Shown: positions 30,014-38,224 of the stretch, one piece after another
Layout of the letters: each line of letters opens with the position of its first letter
Numbering within the stretch: the stretch's first letter is position 1
Assembly: GCF_000148995.1 (NCBI RefSeq)
Contig: NZ_GL538352.1
Span: 1,133,178 to 1,197,177, forward strand
Length of the DNA: 64,000 nucleotides
Source of the DNA: Listeria grayi DSM 20601
Lineage (GTDB): Bacteria; Bacillota; Bacilli; Lactobacillales; Listeriaceae
Direction of reading: 5' to 3'
Notes under the pieces: model-generated
What the model was told of the DNA's origin: nothing
The model's database searches: none
What the model saw: the letters and a program-made list of their open reading frames with translations, nothing else
Translations under genes and position numbers: made by a program

Positions 30014-31387
30014 TTAATTATTATAGTTAAGTCGCTTTGCGTAGCCTTCTTTATTCACTTGCTTGCTTCTAGCGATCGCAAGTGCTCCCTCCGGCACGTC
30101 TTTTGTTAACGTCGAACCAGCTGCGACAAAGGCATTATCCCCTATTTTAAGCGGTGCGACTAGGTTAGAGTTGCAACCTATGAATACGTTATCTCCAATA
30201 ATGGTTTTAGCTTTGTTCTTGCCATCGTAGTTGACAGCAATGGAACCGCAGCCGACGTTGACGTTTTTACCGATTTCCGCATCACCCATGTAGATAAAGT
30301 GAGGCAGTTTCGTATTTTCGCCAACCACTGCTTTTTTCGTTTCCACGAAATTACCGATCTTCACGTGTGCACCGATCTCTGACTCAGGGCGGAGATGCGC
30401 ATACGGTCCAATTTGGACTTCGTCGGCAACTTTGCTTTCGATCACGGCAGAGCTGCGGATAAGCACGCCACTACCGATAACTGAATCTTGGATATCTGAT
30501 CCGCTTGTAATCGTACAATCATCGCCGATCACCGTGTTTCCTTTGATTGTGACACCGGATTCGATTACTGTATCCTGTCCAATTTCCACATCGACATCAA
30601 TGTATGTATTTTCAGGATTGATCAGTGTCACGCCATTACGCATGTGTTTCTCATTGATGCGTTTCTGCATCAGTTTCGTTGCTTCGGCCAGTGCCACTCG
30701 GTCATTGACACCAAGCGATTCGTCGGACGATTCCATCCGGTAAGCAGCCACAACTTCTTCTGCATCTTTCAAGATCTTAATAACGTCAGGAAGATAAAAT
30801 TCCCCTTGTGCATTGTCGTTAGTTACTTTGGATAAAGCATCAAACAACGCTGCATTATCGAAACAATATGTTCCGGTATTGATCTCTTTTACTGCTTTTT
30901 CTTCGGAAGAAGCATCTTTTTGTTCCACGATTTTCCCTACTATTCCTAGATCATCGCGAATAATACGACCGTACCCAGTCGGATCTTCCAAAGAAGTTGT
31001 CAATATAGTAGCCTTTGCTCGTTTCTCATGATGATACTTGAGCAGAGCATCGACTGTTTCGCTCCGAATCAAAGGAGTATCGCCGCATACAACTAATGTC
31101 GTACCTTCTTTATCAGCAAGGAGGTCTTTTGCTTGCAAAACAGCATGTGCAGTTCCTAATTGTTCTTCTTGTTTGACGAATTCGCTTTTCCCACCCAATT
31201 GTTCTTGGACGTTATCTGCTCCATGCCCCACGATCGTGACGATTTTGTCCATGTTCAGCGTTTTTATTTGATCTACAACATGTTCTACCATTGGTTTCCC
31301 GCAAACGGGATGTAAAACTTTATAGAGTTTTGACTTCATACGCGTCCCTTGACCCGCAGCAAGCACAACTGCGTACCGTTTTGTCAT
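30014..31387 (-). CDS. glmU: bifunctional UDP-GlcNAc pyrophosphorylase / glucosamine-1-P acetyltransferase
   Basis: Makes UDP-N-acetylglucosamine for peptidoglycan and teichoic acids. The 457-residue enzyme has the uridyltransferase domain ([22 protein letters not shown] at the N-terminus, VCGDTPLI) and a C-terminal left-handed beta-helix with hexapeptide repeats (VIGDDCTIT..., [26 protein letters not shown]). It is co-directional with prs and is normally preceded by spoVG; here about 3.9 kb with nreABC and remnants separates them. Confidence 0.97.
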   Translation of the reverse strand: MTKRYAVVLAAGQGTRMKSKLYKVLHPVCGKPMVEHVVDQIKTLNMDKIVTIVGHGADNVQEQLGGKSEFVKQEEQLGTAHAVLQAKDLLADKEGTTLVVCGDTPLIRSETVDALLKYHHEKRAKATILTTSLEDPTGYGRIIRDDLGIVGKIVEQKDASSEEKAVKEINTGTYCFDNAALFDALSKVTNDNAQGEFYLPDVIKILKDAEEVVAAYRMESSDESLGVNDRVALAEATKLMQKRINEKHMRNGVTLINPENTYIDVDVEIGQDTVIESGVTIKGNTVIGDDCTITSGSDIQDSVIGSGVLIRSSAVIESKVADEVQIGPYAHLRPESEIGAHVKIGNFVETKKAVVGENTKLPHFIYMGDAEIGKNVNVGCGSIAVNYDGKNKAKTIIGDNVFIGCNSNLVAPLKIGDNAFVAAGSTLTKDVPEGALAIARSKQVNKEGYAKRLNYNN

Positions 31388-31713
31388 ATTATTGAACCCC
31401 CAATATACACTAATGTTCCACTATGAATAATACAGCAAAATTCGTCAATTTTCAAGGCTACGATCGAACTAATCCCATTATAATGGCTTAAATAAAAAAG
31501 TTTAATAATTTCAAAAAATCACGCGCCGCTATAAGGATTTTTAGTACATTCCCTTATAGAACTCCCAATTTATGTATGTTATCTTTCTCGAATATGTTAT
31601 TTGCAGGAGATGGAAAGGAGGTAAATGTGAATCTATAAACAATTTATTTCTCTACGCATACAAATTTCGCATATTTAGGAGGAAAACATGAAATCACAAC
31701 TTAATACTACTAA
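31388..31713 (+). other. intergenic region with orphan ribosome sites and an inverted repeat
   Basis: No intact gene is visible. CTATAAGG (31529-31536) pairs with CCTTATAG (31552-31559) and could be an operator; it does not fit the NreC consensus TAGGG-N4-CCCTA as I remember it. Two strong Shine-Dalgarno sequences (AAAGGAGG at 31615-31622; AGGAGG at 31677-31682) lead only into very short frames, 5 and 12 codons. The second ATG (31688) runs into the moaA remnant in another frame. This looks like the scar of deleted genes. Confidence 0.5.
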
Positions 31714-32313
31714 AGCGGAAATGTAAAGCAAGTTTTAAAGGGTATAGAAGAAGCAACAGCTGCTGGCTTTGACCAAATAAAAATCAATACCGTTGTGATC
31801 CACGGGCAAAACGATAACGAGATCATTGATTTTCTCCGTTACACACTGGATCATCCTGTCAATGTCCGTTTTATCGAATTCATGCCAATCAGTGAAGAAA
31901 AAAACCAGATCTGGCAGCGCGATTATGTCGGCGTCGATAAAGTTTTCGATGTTTGCCACGAACAAGGTTGGTCATATAAAGCACTTCCTCATCTAAAAGG
32001 AAATGGACCATCGGAAAATTTTCAACTAGAAAATGCTCAAGGTTCATTTGGCTTGATTCATCCGATCAGCTGTAATTTTTGCGAAAGCTGTAATCGGCTG
32101 CGTATCACTGCTGACGGTTGTATCAAATCTTGCTTATATTGGGATGACGAAGCCAACATTCGAGATGTGATCTACGAACCGGAACATTTCGCCGCAAAAA
32201 TCCAAGCAGCATTAGATCTCAAGCCCGAAAATCATGAAATGGCATTAGTCGAACAGGAAAAAGTAGCTGATAAAAAACCGACTTGGCGCCACATGAGTCA
32301 AATCGGTGGCTGA
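31714..32313 (+). pseudogene. moaA: 5'-truncated moaA (GTP 3',8-cyclase, molybdenum cofactor)
   Basis: The frame encodes the C-terminal 199 residues of MoaA, from SGNVKQVLKGIEEATAAGFDQIKIN onward. The C-terminal [4Fe-4S] ligands are present (CNFCESCNRLR...C) and so is the GG end (MSQIGG). The radical-SAM half with CX3CX2C, about 135 residues, is missing and stop codons (31702, 31711) lie just upstream in frame. The enzyme cannot function without the SAM domain. A GTG at 31795 could start a fragment but has no Shine-Dalgarno. It lies upstream of DUF488 and nreABC, which supports loss of a nitrate-respiration locus. Confidence 0.85.
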
Positions 32314-32332
32314 TGATAAGGAGATGAAGCGC

Positions 32333-32701
32333 ATGGAGCCAATCCTGATTAAACGTATCTATGACCCTGCCAATAACAACGATGGCTATCGCATCCTTGT
32401 GGACCGCCTATGGCCTCGGGGGATTTCCAAAGAGAAAGCGTTGCTCGACGAGTGGATGAAGGACATTGCACCTTCTCCTGCACTACGGAAATGGTTTGAT
32501 CACCAAGAGAAACGCTTCGCAACATTTCGTTCTGATTATCAAATGGAGTTGCTGACTGATCCAGTAAAAAACGAACTACTCCATCAAATCTTAGAAAAAG
32601 CAGCAACCAAAAACGTGACCTTGCTTTACGCTGCTAAAGATCCCCATATCAATCATGCTGTTGTGCTCCTAGAAACACTTCTCCAACAGCGGAAAAGTTA
32701 G
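32333..32701 (+). CDS. DUF488 family protein
   Basis: A 122-residue protein of the DUF488 type (KRIYDPANNNDGYRILVDRLWPRGISKEKALLDEWMKDIAPSPALRKWF...). Such proteins are common, of unknown function, and often lie near nitrate or oxidative-stress genes; the conserved C-terminal block LLYAAKDPHINHAVVL is present. The ATG at 32333 is 9 nt after AAGGAG; an earlier start at 32306 would overlap the moaA stop. It may be transcribed with the remnant moaA. Confidence 0.85.
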   Translation: MEPILIKRIYDPANNNDGYRILVDRLWPRGISKEKALLDEWMKDIAPSPALRKWFDHQEKRFATFRSDYQMELLTDPVKNELLHQILEKAATKNVTLLYAAKDPHINHAVVLLETLLQQRKS

Positions 32702-32728
32702 CTTTTGCTTAAAATCCATGCCACTTTG

Positions 32729-32737
32729 TGTTATAAT
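32729..32737 (+). promoter_or_regulatory. extended -10 promoter of nreABC
   Basis: TG-T-TATAAT with no good -35 at the normal distance, about 110 nt upstream of the nreA start. The transcript would carry a leader of about 100 nt that includes the hairpin at 32777-32811. Confidence 0.6.
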
Positions 32738-32776
32738 GAGCAATAGAGACGAGCTTAAATACCATCCAACATCGAC

Positions 32777-32811
32777 GTGAAATAAGCACCTGTTATTTCA
32801 CTACTTTTTTT
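32777..32811 (+). terminator. hairpin with U-run in the nreABC leader (possible attenuator)
   Basis: GTGAAATAA / TTATTTCAC is a perfect 9-bp stem with a 7-nt loop, followed after two bases by a run of seven T. It lies between the extended -10 promoter and the nreA Shine-Dalgarno, so it could stop transcripts from DUF488 or attenuate nre. The AT-rich stem is weak. Confidence 0.5.
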
Positions 32812-32845
32812 GGTCGATATTAACAGAGGAAGAAGGAGTATTATT

Positions 32846-33304
32846 TTGTGCGTAAATGATATTCAGCTACATTTGGATAATCTACGTGAAGATATCCAAA
32901 TTGATTTCATAAGTATAGCGACAACAAGAACTGCCTTTGAACAAGTCCGCAATATCCAGTGGTATTTCGTTTCAGGCAATACAAATAATCTTTATAAAAA
33001 TATTCGGCTCCAGATCGGCAGAGGCTTGGGTGGAATTGTTTGGCGAACCGGCCGCACACATGAAGAGAATGACATCCAAGCGAAAAAAGCCAAATTATTG
33101 ACCTATCCTATCGCTAGATCAGAAAAGCTAACCTATGTATACGGGATCCCGCTTCAAAAAGAAGATCAAGTTATCGGCGTTTTGCTGGCCGGGAACCGGA
33201 CCAACCGAACACTTTCGATAGAAGAAAAGCAACGCATCGACAATTATGTGAACCAACTAGAGCAATTAATAGAGGTGTGGATCAAACATGCAAGTGATGA
33301 GTAA
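32846..33304 (+). CDS. nreA: nitrate-sensing GAF-domain protein NreA
   Basis: A 152-residue GAF-domain protein next to nreB and nreC. In Staphylococcus NreA binds nitrate and, when empty, blocks NreB phosphorylation. GAF features are visible: IQIDFISIATTR, QIGRGLGGIVWRTGRTHEENDIQAKKA, YGIPLQKEDQVIGVLLAGNR. I start at the TTG at 32846, 7 nt after AAGGAG. Starts further upstream would read through the leader hairpin. Its end overlaps the nreB start by 17 bp. Confidence 0.85.
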   Translation: MCVNDIQLHLDNLREDIQIDFISIATTRTAFEQVRNIQWYFVSGNTNNLYKNIRLQIGRGLGGIVWRTGRTHEENDIQAKKAKLLTYPIARSEKLTYVYGIPLQKEDQVIGVLLAGNRTNRTLSIEEKQRIDNYVNQLEQLIEVWIKHASDE

Positions 33305-34301
33305 ATTCGCAGAAACGATTCTTCAAGAAAGTCACAATGGTATTTTTATCGTTCAACACAAAAAAATCATTGATGAAAATGATACTGCCAAGCATATTCG
33401 CAAACAATGTATCTTCAATTTGGATAATATTTTAGAAGTATTCAAAGGAACACATTGCGTCATGCACCCAGAACGCGATATCTGCAACGGCTGTGACTTT
33501 CAGCAGACATTCAATACGGATTCACTGCCTATCCTTTTAGAAAAAAAAGACGGCTCCAAAATCATTTATGCAGGGAAATTTTGCTTGCTGGATGACATAG
33601 CTGACTACTGGCTGCTCCAGCTCACCAATACGAGCGAACAAGATAAGACGCGGGAAATCATCCAGAAAAAACAGCTGATCGAATATGTCAATAATGCGCA
33701 TGAGCAAGAAAAGAAACTACTAGCGCAAGAACTGCATGACGGCGTTGCGCAAAGCGTTTATAGCCTACTTTTAAATGCTCGAAAGATAAAATGGCTTGAA
33801 TCCAACGAAGAAAAAGATCAGCAGCTGAAAATCATTGATCAAAGTCTCAGCGAACTGCTCGATGAGATCAAACAGCTAGCTCTTGATCTACGGCCACCAG
33901 TCTTGGACGACCTGGGGCTGATCCCTGCGATTCGTGTGCTGATCAAGCGCTTGATCGAAACAACCGGTATCTATATTGATTTTACAACCAACTTGCACCA
34001 AGAACGCTTTGATGCAGTAACGGAAACGATTATTTATCGCGTTTTGCAAGAATGCCTTTCTAATGCGATCAAGTATGCAGAAGTTGACGAAATATTTATC
34101 AATATCCAATTAGGTATCAAACAGCTGGATATCCAGATCATCGATTACGGCATCGGTTTCGACACTGACTTTCCGATCATTCACGGAACCGGCTTAGGAC
34201 TGATGAACATGCAGGAACGCGTAGCATCTGTGGATGGGACTTTATCGATCCGGTCCGAACTCGGAAAAGGCACTACCATTACTGCAGAAATCCCAGTCTG
34301 A
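33288..34301 (+). CDS. nreB: oxygen-sensing histidine kinase NreB
   Basis: Cytoplasmic kinase of 337 residues without membrane segments. The N-terminal PAS-like domain has four cysteines (C41, C57, C66, C69). In Staphylococcus NreB four cysteines hold an O2-labile [4Fe-4S] cluster, remembered as two CX2C pairs; only the second pair (CNGC) is of that form here, so the ligand geometry differs. A HisKA_3 motif (AQELHDGVAQSVYSLL) with the phospho-His and an HATPase domain (LQECLSNAIKYAEVDE, IDYGIGFD, GTGLGLMNMQERV) follow. It is between nreA and nreC. Confidence 0.9.
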   Translation: MQVMSKFAETILQESHNGIFIVQHKKIIDENDTAKHIRKQCIFNLDNILEVFKGTHCVMHPERDICNGCDFQQTFNTDSLPILLEKKDGSKIIYAGKFCLLDDIADYWLLQLTNTSEQDKTREIIQKKQLIEYVNNAHEQEKKLLAQELHDGVAQSVYSLLLNARKIKWLESNEEKDQQLKIIDQSLSELLDEIKQLALDLRPPVLDDLGLIPAIRVLIKRLIETTGIYIDFTTNLHQERFDAVTETIIYRVLQECLSNAIKYAEVDEIFINIQLGIKQLDIQIIDYGIGFDTDFPIIHGTGLGLMNMQERVASVDGTLSIRSELGKGTTITAEIPV

Positions 34302-34320
34302 TAAGTTAGGAGCGAATAAA

Positions 34321-34965
34321 ATGAAACTATTGATTGCTGATGATCATGCGGTAGTGAGAAGTGCTTTAAAATTTATGATCAATGCGCAGAAAGACATGGA
34401 AGTGATCGGCGATGCAGCAGATGGTACAGAAGCCTTTTTGTTTATCGAAAGCAACCGGCCTGACATCGTATTAATGGATCTGAGCATGCCACCAGGCGAA
34501 AACGGATTGCTCACTACTAAACGAATCACCGAAGCCTTTCCCGAAACAAAGGTCATCTTACTAACGATGCACGATGAAGAAGCTTATATTACCCAGGCTC
34601 TGCAAGCTGGTGCACAAGGCTACATCATGAAGAATTCTAGCGAAGAACTCCTATTGGATGCGATTCGTTCTGTAATGGGCGGACAGATCATCATTGATCC
34701 TGTCTTTAATTACTCTTCCAAACAAATCGAACAGTTGAAGCGCGCGGATGCTTCTGAGAACATCATCGAACGTTTGTCGAAACGCGAAAAAGAGATCTTG
34801 CCACTTATTGCATTAGGCTATGGTAATAAAGAGATCGCTGAACGTTTGTTTATCTCTGCCAAAACGGTAGAAGTGCATAAATCCCATATCATGAAAAAAC
34901 TGGAAATGAAAAAATTCTCTGATCTGCTGCGCTTCTGTGTCAAAGAACAGCTGATCGATTTATAA
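34321..34965 (+). CDS. nreC: NarL-type response regulator NreC
   Basis: A 214-residue regulator: receiver domain MKLLIADDHAVVRSALKFMI with phospho-Asp in DIVLMDLSMPPGENG, the conserved Lys in GYIMKNSSEELL, and a C-terminal LuxR-type HTH (LSKREKEILPLIALGYGNKEIAERLFISAKTVEVHKSHIMKKL). In Staphylococcus NreC activates narGHJI, nirBD and narT, none of which is in this window. ATG with TTAGGAG 8 nt upstream, directly after nreB. Confidence 0.92.
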   Translation: MKLLIADDHAVVRSALKFMINAQKDMEVIGDAADGTEAFLFIESNRPDIVLMDLSMPPGENGLLTTKRITEAFPETKVILLTMHDEEAYITQALQAGAQGYIMKNSSEELLLDAIRSVMGGQIIIDPVFNYSSKQIEQLKRADASENIIERLSKREKEILPLIALGYGNKEIAERLFISAKTVEVHKSHIMKKLEMKKFSDLLRFCVKEQLIDL

Positions 34966-34975
34966 GCATACTAAA

Positions 34976-35007
34976 AAGCTAGGACGAAGTGTCCTAGCTT
35001 TAACTTT
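34976..35007. terminator. bidirectional terminator between nreC and spoVG
   Basis: 10-bp stem AAGCTAGGAC / GTCCTAGCTT with T/A runs, between convergent genes. Confidence 0.9.
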
Positions 35008-35012
35008 TTTTA

Positions 35013-35327
35013 TTATTCAGCAGAAACAGAATCACTTTCCGTTTCTTCTTCTGTTACTTCGCTTACTTCTTCTTCACCCACACGATTATATTCTTCTAAT
35101 ACTACATCTTGAATCTTAGCACGAGTGTCGGAATTGATTGGATGCGCAATATCACGGAATTCTCCGTCTACCCCACGTTTACTTGGCATTGCGACGAACA
35201 AACCATTGTTGCCATCAATCACACGAATATCATGTACTACAAATTCTTCATCTAACGTAATGGACGCGATAGCTCGCATTCTTCCGTCTGTTTCTACACG
35301 ACGTAATCTCACATCTGTTACTTGCAT
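35013..35327 (-). CDS. spoVG: SpoVG family regulator, second copy
   Basis: A 104-residue member of the SpoVG family, starting [51 protein letters not shown]. In Listeria and Staphylococcus SpoVG binds RNA or DNA and affects virulence, cell-wall and stress traits; Listeria has no sporulation. The core is nearly identical to the upstream copy, while the acidic C-terminal tail differs. ATG at 35327, 6-7 nt after GGAGTGA. Confidence 0.95.
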   Translation of the reverse strand: MQVTDVRLRRVETDGRMRAIASITLDEEFVVHDIRVIDGNNGLFVAMPSKRGVDGEFRDIAHPINSDTRAKIQDVVLEEYNRVGEEEVSEVTEEETESDSVSAE

Positions 35328-35391
35328 TTCCGTCACTCCTTATCCCATTTGATCCCATTAAATAAGCTTTTCTAAGGTTACTTAATAAGTT

Positions 35392-35697
35392 TTACTCTGC
35401 ATCAGTAGAGTTTTCATCTAAAACAGCTTCTTCTGCTTCTGGTTCTTCGGCTTCCTCGAATGCTTTCAAGACGGATTCTTGAATCTTAGCACGAGTGTCC
35501 GAATTGATTGGATGAGCAATGTCACGAAACTCTCCGTCCGGAGTACGTTTACTTGGCATCGCTACAAACAGACCATTGTTGCCATCGATGACACGAATGT
35601 CGTGAACAACAAACTCACCATCAATCGTGATTGAAGAAATAGCTTTCATTCTTCCATCAGTTTCTACGCGACGTAATCTCACATCTGTAATTTCCAT
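35392..35697 (-). CDS. spoVG: SpoVG family regulator, first copy
   Basis: A 101-residue SpoVG with the same core as the downstream copy ([51 protein letters not shown]) and a distinct Glu/Ala-rich tail. The tandem pair is ancestral for Listeria (lmo0196/lmo0197), arguing that both proteins have separate roles. ATG at 35697 behind AGGTGGTG. A promoter candidate lies at 35835-35863. Confidence 0.95.
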   Translation of the reverse strand: MEITDVRLRRVETDGRMKAISSITIDGEFVVHDIRVIDGNNGLFVAMPSKRTPDGEFRDIAHPINSDTRAKIQESVLKAFEEAEEPEAEEAVLDENSTDAE

Positions 35698-35834
35698 TTT
35701 CTTCACCACCTTAGATCTAGTTGCGCTGCTAATAAATTGTCTTCACATGCAACTGAAGTAAAAACGTTAGAAAAACTCGCCCAAGATTGTTAACAAAAAC
35801 TCACAATCTATTTACAAAATTTCCCTATAGAACC

Positions 35835-35863
35835 ATAATAATAAAAAAACCTAAATTTGACAA
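35835..35863 (-). promoter_or_regulatory. spoVG promoter
   Basis: Minus strand TTGTCA (35858-35863), 17-bp spacer, TATTAT (35835-35840), giving a leader of about 130 nt before the first spoVG. Confidence 0.6.
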
Positions 35864-35973
35864 CTTTGTGAACTTTTTTCTTTTTTTCGAGATATCCTTT
35901 AATATCACTTGACATTTCATGATAAAAGAGAGAATTAACCAAAACAGCTTTCATTCATGGGGAGTTTTTTTTC

Positions 35974-36030
35974 ATGAAAACACTGTTAAAATCCACTAAA
36001 TGTTGGATTCCCACTATTTATATCGCTTAA
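35974..36030 (+). CDS. candidate small peptide (18 aa)
   Basis: ATG at 35974 follows GGGGAG (35959-35964) by 9 nt and encodes MKTLLKSTKCWIPTIYIA. A TTGACA lies at 35909-35914, but the -10 at 17 bp is poor (GAATTA). The peptide is basic at the N-terminus and hydrophobic at the end, with one Cys. I know no homologue and it may be chance; the region is otherwise gene-free. Confidence 0.25.
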   Translation: MKTLLKSTKCWIPTIYIA

Positions 36031-36126
36031 ACCTCCATTGTTTCCCTCTATTTTCCGAGACAATTTCTTTCCCTAAAAATTAATTCCTTATTAAAATAGT
36101 AAGAATTGTGATCACGCTTTCAAAAA

Positions 36127-36184
36127 CAACCTTTCCCCTTGGGAGAGAACGCTCTCACCAAATTGGTGATTCATTTAAAGGTTG
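36127..36184. other. structured element, possible three-way junction RNA
   Basis: CAACCTTT (36127-36134) pairs with AAAGGTTG (36177-36184) and encloses two hairpins: GAGAG-AACG-CTCTC (36143-36156) and the palindrome CACCAAATTGGTG (36156-36168). T-rich sequence follows on both strands. It matches no riboswitch I know. It is upstream of spoVG on the minus strand and about 100 nt past the exporter terminator. The 588-nt gap 35698-36285 holds this, the spoVG promoter and the small ORF. Confidence 0.4.
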
Positions 36185-36238
36185 GTTTGTTTTAATTGTG
36201 TTAAATATATTAAAAATAGATAACAGTGTTCATTAAAA

Positions 36239-36271
36239 GAGCATCAGCCGTGGTAGACACGGCTGATGCTC
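36239..36271 (-). terminator. intrinsic terminator of the exporter operon
   Basis: 13-bp stem (GAGCATCAGCCGT / ACGGCTGATGCTC) with a 7-nt loop; on the minus strand it is followed by TTTT. It lies 15 nt past the permease stop. Confidence 0.85.
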
Positions 36272-36285
36272 TCTGTTGGTTGTTA

Positions 36286-37497
36286 TTATTCTGTTCGTAA
36301 AGCATCGATCGGGCGTAATTTCGAAGCTTTATTGGCAGGTGCGATTCCGAAGATGACCCCGATACATAGGGAGAATAGGAATGCGAAAATCATAACACCT
36401 GCTGAGATACCTGATGGAATATCAGCCACGGATCCAAAGATCGATGCGCCTGCTGCTCCAATGATCATACCGATGATTCCACCGCAAACGCTGATAACTA
36501 CGGATTCGATCAAGAATTGCAGCAAGATCGCTCGTTTTTTGGCACCTAGTGCTTTTCGGATCCCGATCTCTCTCGTCCGCTCACTGACAGATACCAGCAT
36601 AATATTCATGATGCCGATCCCTCCGACGATCAATGAGATCGCTGCGATCGCACCTAGTGCAGTTGTTAGCGTACCGCTGATCGTGTTAAAGGCCGTTAAG
36701 ATCTCCTGCTGATTGATAACTTGATATTTTGGTCCATTTTGTGCCGAATTATCTGTATCATTTTTCTTGCTGTCTTCATCACCGAACTTGATTGCTAACC
36801 GTGATTTCAAGGTATTGACCACGAAATCAACGTCATCTGCATCTTTGGTTTCTACATACAGCGTACGCACATTTGTGTCTTTCAGCATACGTTGCGCTGC
36901 AGAAAATGGAATGTAGATTTGGTCGTCGCTTGATCCCATCAGCGAATCGCCTTTTTCTTTCAACATGCCGACTACTTTATACGGCATACCGTTCAAGCGG
37001 ATCGTTTCCCCGATCGGATCAGAAAAACCGAATAGGTCGCTTGCCACATTTGGACCGATGACCGCTACTTTTTGGCCGTATTCGATATCGATCGGCAGTA
37101 AGAACCGGCCTTTATCTAATTTCAAACTACGGGCATTTTTGTACTGTTCATTCGTACCGATCACTTTGTCGTTGACCGACTTATAATCGTAGGTTGCGTG
37201 CACTTGTCCGGATAATTCCGGCGAAACACTTTTGACGCCGTCAATGCCTTTGTATTTCATCGCTTCGGCATATGTGAACTTATCGTTCGGGTTGGTGGAG
37301 TTGTTCATGACGGTCACAAGGTTAGAACCTAGATCGCCCATCTGCTCATTGACCTTTTGTGTAACACCGTTTCCTAAAGAAACAAGCAGAATAACAGAAG
37401 CAACACCAATGATGATTCCAAGCATCGTCAAGAAAGAACGAAGCTTGCTTGTTCGCAGCTGTTTAAACGCCATTTTTGTACTTTGGAGAATATTCAT
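36286..37497 (-). CDS. MacB-like ABC transporter permease
   Basis: A 403-residue permease of the MacB/FtsX type: N-terminal MacB periplasmic-core segment after TM1 (MLGIIIGVASVILLVSLGNG), a large extracytoplasmic domain (about 45-270), then three C-terminal membrane segments with the SERTREIGIRKALGAKKRAIL coupling motif. Such systems export peptides or drugs, or sense them. The start overlaps the ATPase stop by 4 bp. In the lmo0195 position next to spoVG. Confidence 0.92.
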   Translation of the reverse strand: MNILQSTKMAFKQLRTSKLRSFLTMLGIIIGVASVILLVSLGNGVTQKVNEQMGDLGSNLVTVMNNSTNPNDKFTYAEAMKYKGIDGVKSVSPELSGQVHATYDYKSVNDKVIGTNEQYKNARSLKLDKGRFLLPIDIEYGQKVAVIGPNVASDLFGFSDPIGETIRLNGMPYKVVGMLKEKGDSLMGSSDDQIYIPFSAAQRMLKDTNVRTLYVETKDADDVDFVVNTLKSRLAIKFGDEDSKKNDTDNSAQNGPKYQVINQQEILTAFNTISGTLTTALGAIAAISLIVGGIGIMNIMLVSVSERTREIGIRKALGAKKRAILLQFLIESVVISVCGGIIGMIIGAAGASIFGSVADIPSGISAGVMIFAFLFSLCIGVIFGIAPANKASKLRPIDALRTE

Positions 37498-38183
37498 TGC
37501 CCATCCTCCTCATGGAAAAGTTTGCCGTCTTGGATACGGATCCTTCTGGTACCATAAGAAGCAATATCAGCATCATGGGTAATCATGACGATCGTGTTTC
37601 CTGCTTGGTTCAATTCTTGCAGGATACCCATTACTTCTTTACCTGTTTTAGAATCCAGCGCTCCGGTCGGTTCATCTGCTAATAAAATGGAAGGATTAGC
37701 TGCTAATGCGCGGGCGATCGCCACACGTTGCTGCTGTCCACCTGATAGTTGAGTAGGCAGGTTTTTATTTTTATCGATCAAGCCGACTTTGCGCAGACAT
37801 TCTTTCGCTGTTTCCACACGTTTTGCCGGACTGATCCCTGCATAAATCAAGGGCAGTTCCACATTTTCCAAAGCAGATAATTTCGTAAGCAGATTGAACT
37901 GCTGAAAAATAAAGCCGATTTTTTTATTGCGGATCTCTGATAATTTATTGTCGTTCAAATGATAAACATCCACGCTATCTAAGTGATAGGTTCCGCTATC
38001 GGGAACATCCAGACAGCCGATCATATTCATCAGTGTGGATTTCCCGGAGCCTGAAGGACCAACGATCGCAAGAAATTCGCCTTCTTCAACGGCTAAAGTC
38101 ACATCATCTAGCGCCTTGAAAGTTTCTCCTCCGAGCGTGTATGTTTTTGTTAAGTTTTTCATGTCAATCAATGGGTTAGGCAT
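37494..38183 (-). CDS. ABC transporter ATP-binding protein (LolD/MacB type)
   Basis: A 229-residue ATPase: Walker A GPSGSGKST, Q-loop FQQFNLL, signature LSGGQQQRVAIARAL, Walker B LLADEPTGALDSKTG, and the H-loop TH. The sequence is typical of the LolD/MacB subfamily that partners FtsX-like permeases. It is translationally coupled to the permease and follows the membrane fusion protein gene by 41 nt. Confidence 0.95.
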   Translation of the reverse strand: MPNPLIDMKNLTKTYTLGGETFKALDDVTLAVEEGEFLAIVGPSGSGKSTLMNMIGCLDVPDSGTYHLDSVDVYHLNDNKLSEIRNKKIGFIFQQFNLLTKLSALENVELPLIYAGISPAKRVETAKECLRKVGLIDKNKNLPTQLSGGQQQRVAIARALAANPSILLADEPTGALDSKTGKEVMGILQELNQAGNTIVMITHDADIASYGTRRIRIQDGKLFHEEDGQ

Positions 38184-38224
38184 TATATCCCTCCTATTTC
38201 TAATAACTTTCGGTTTTTATCTTA

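Noticed and set aside
31795..32313. moaA fragment as a functional gene starting at GTG 31795
   Set aside because: The radical-SAM cysteines are missing, there is no Shine-Dalgarno before the GTG, and MoaA homology continues upstream of it to 31714.
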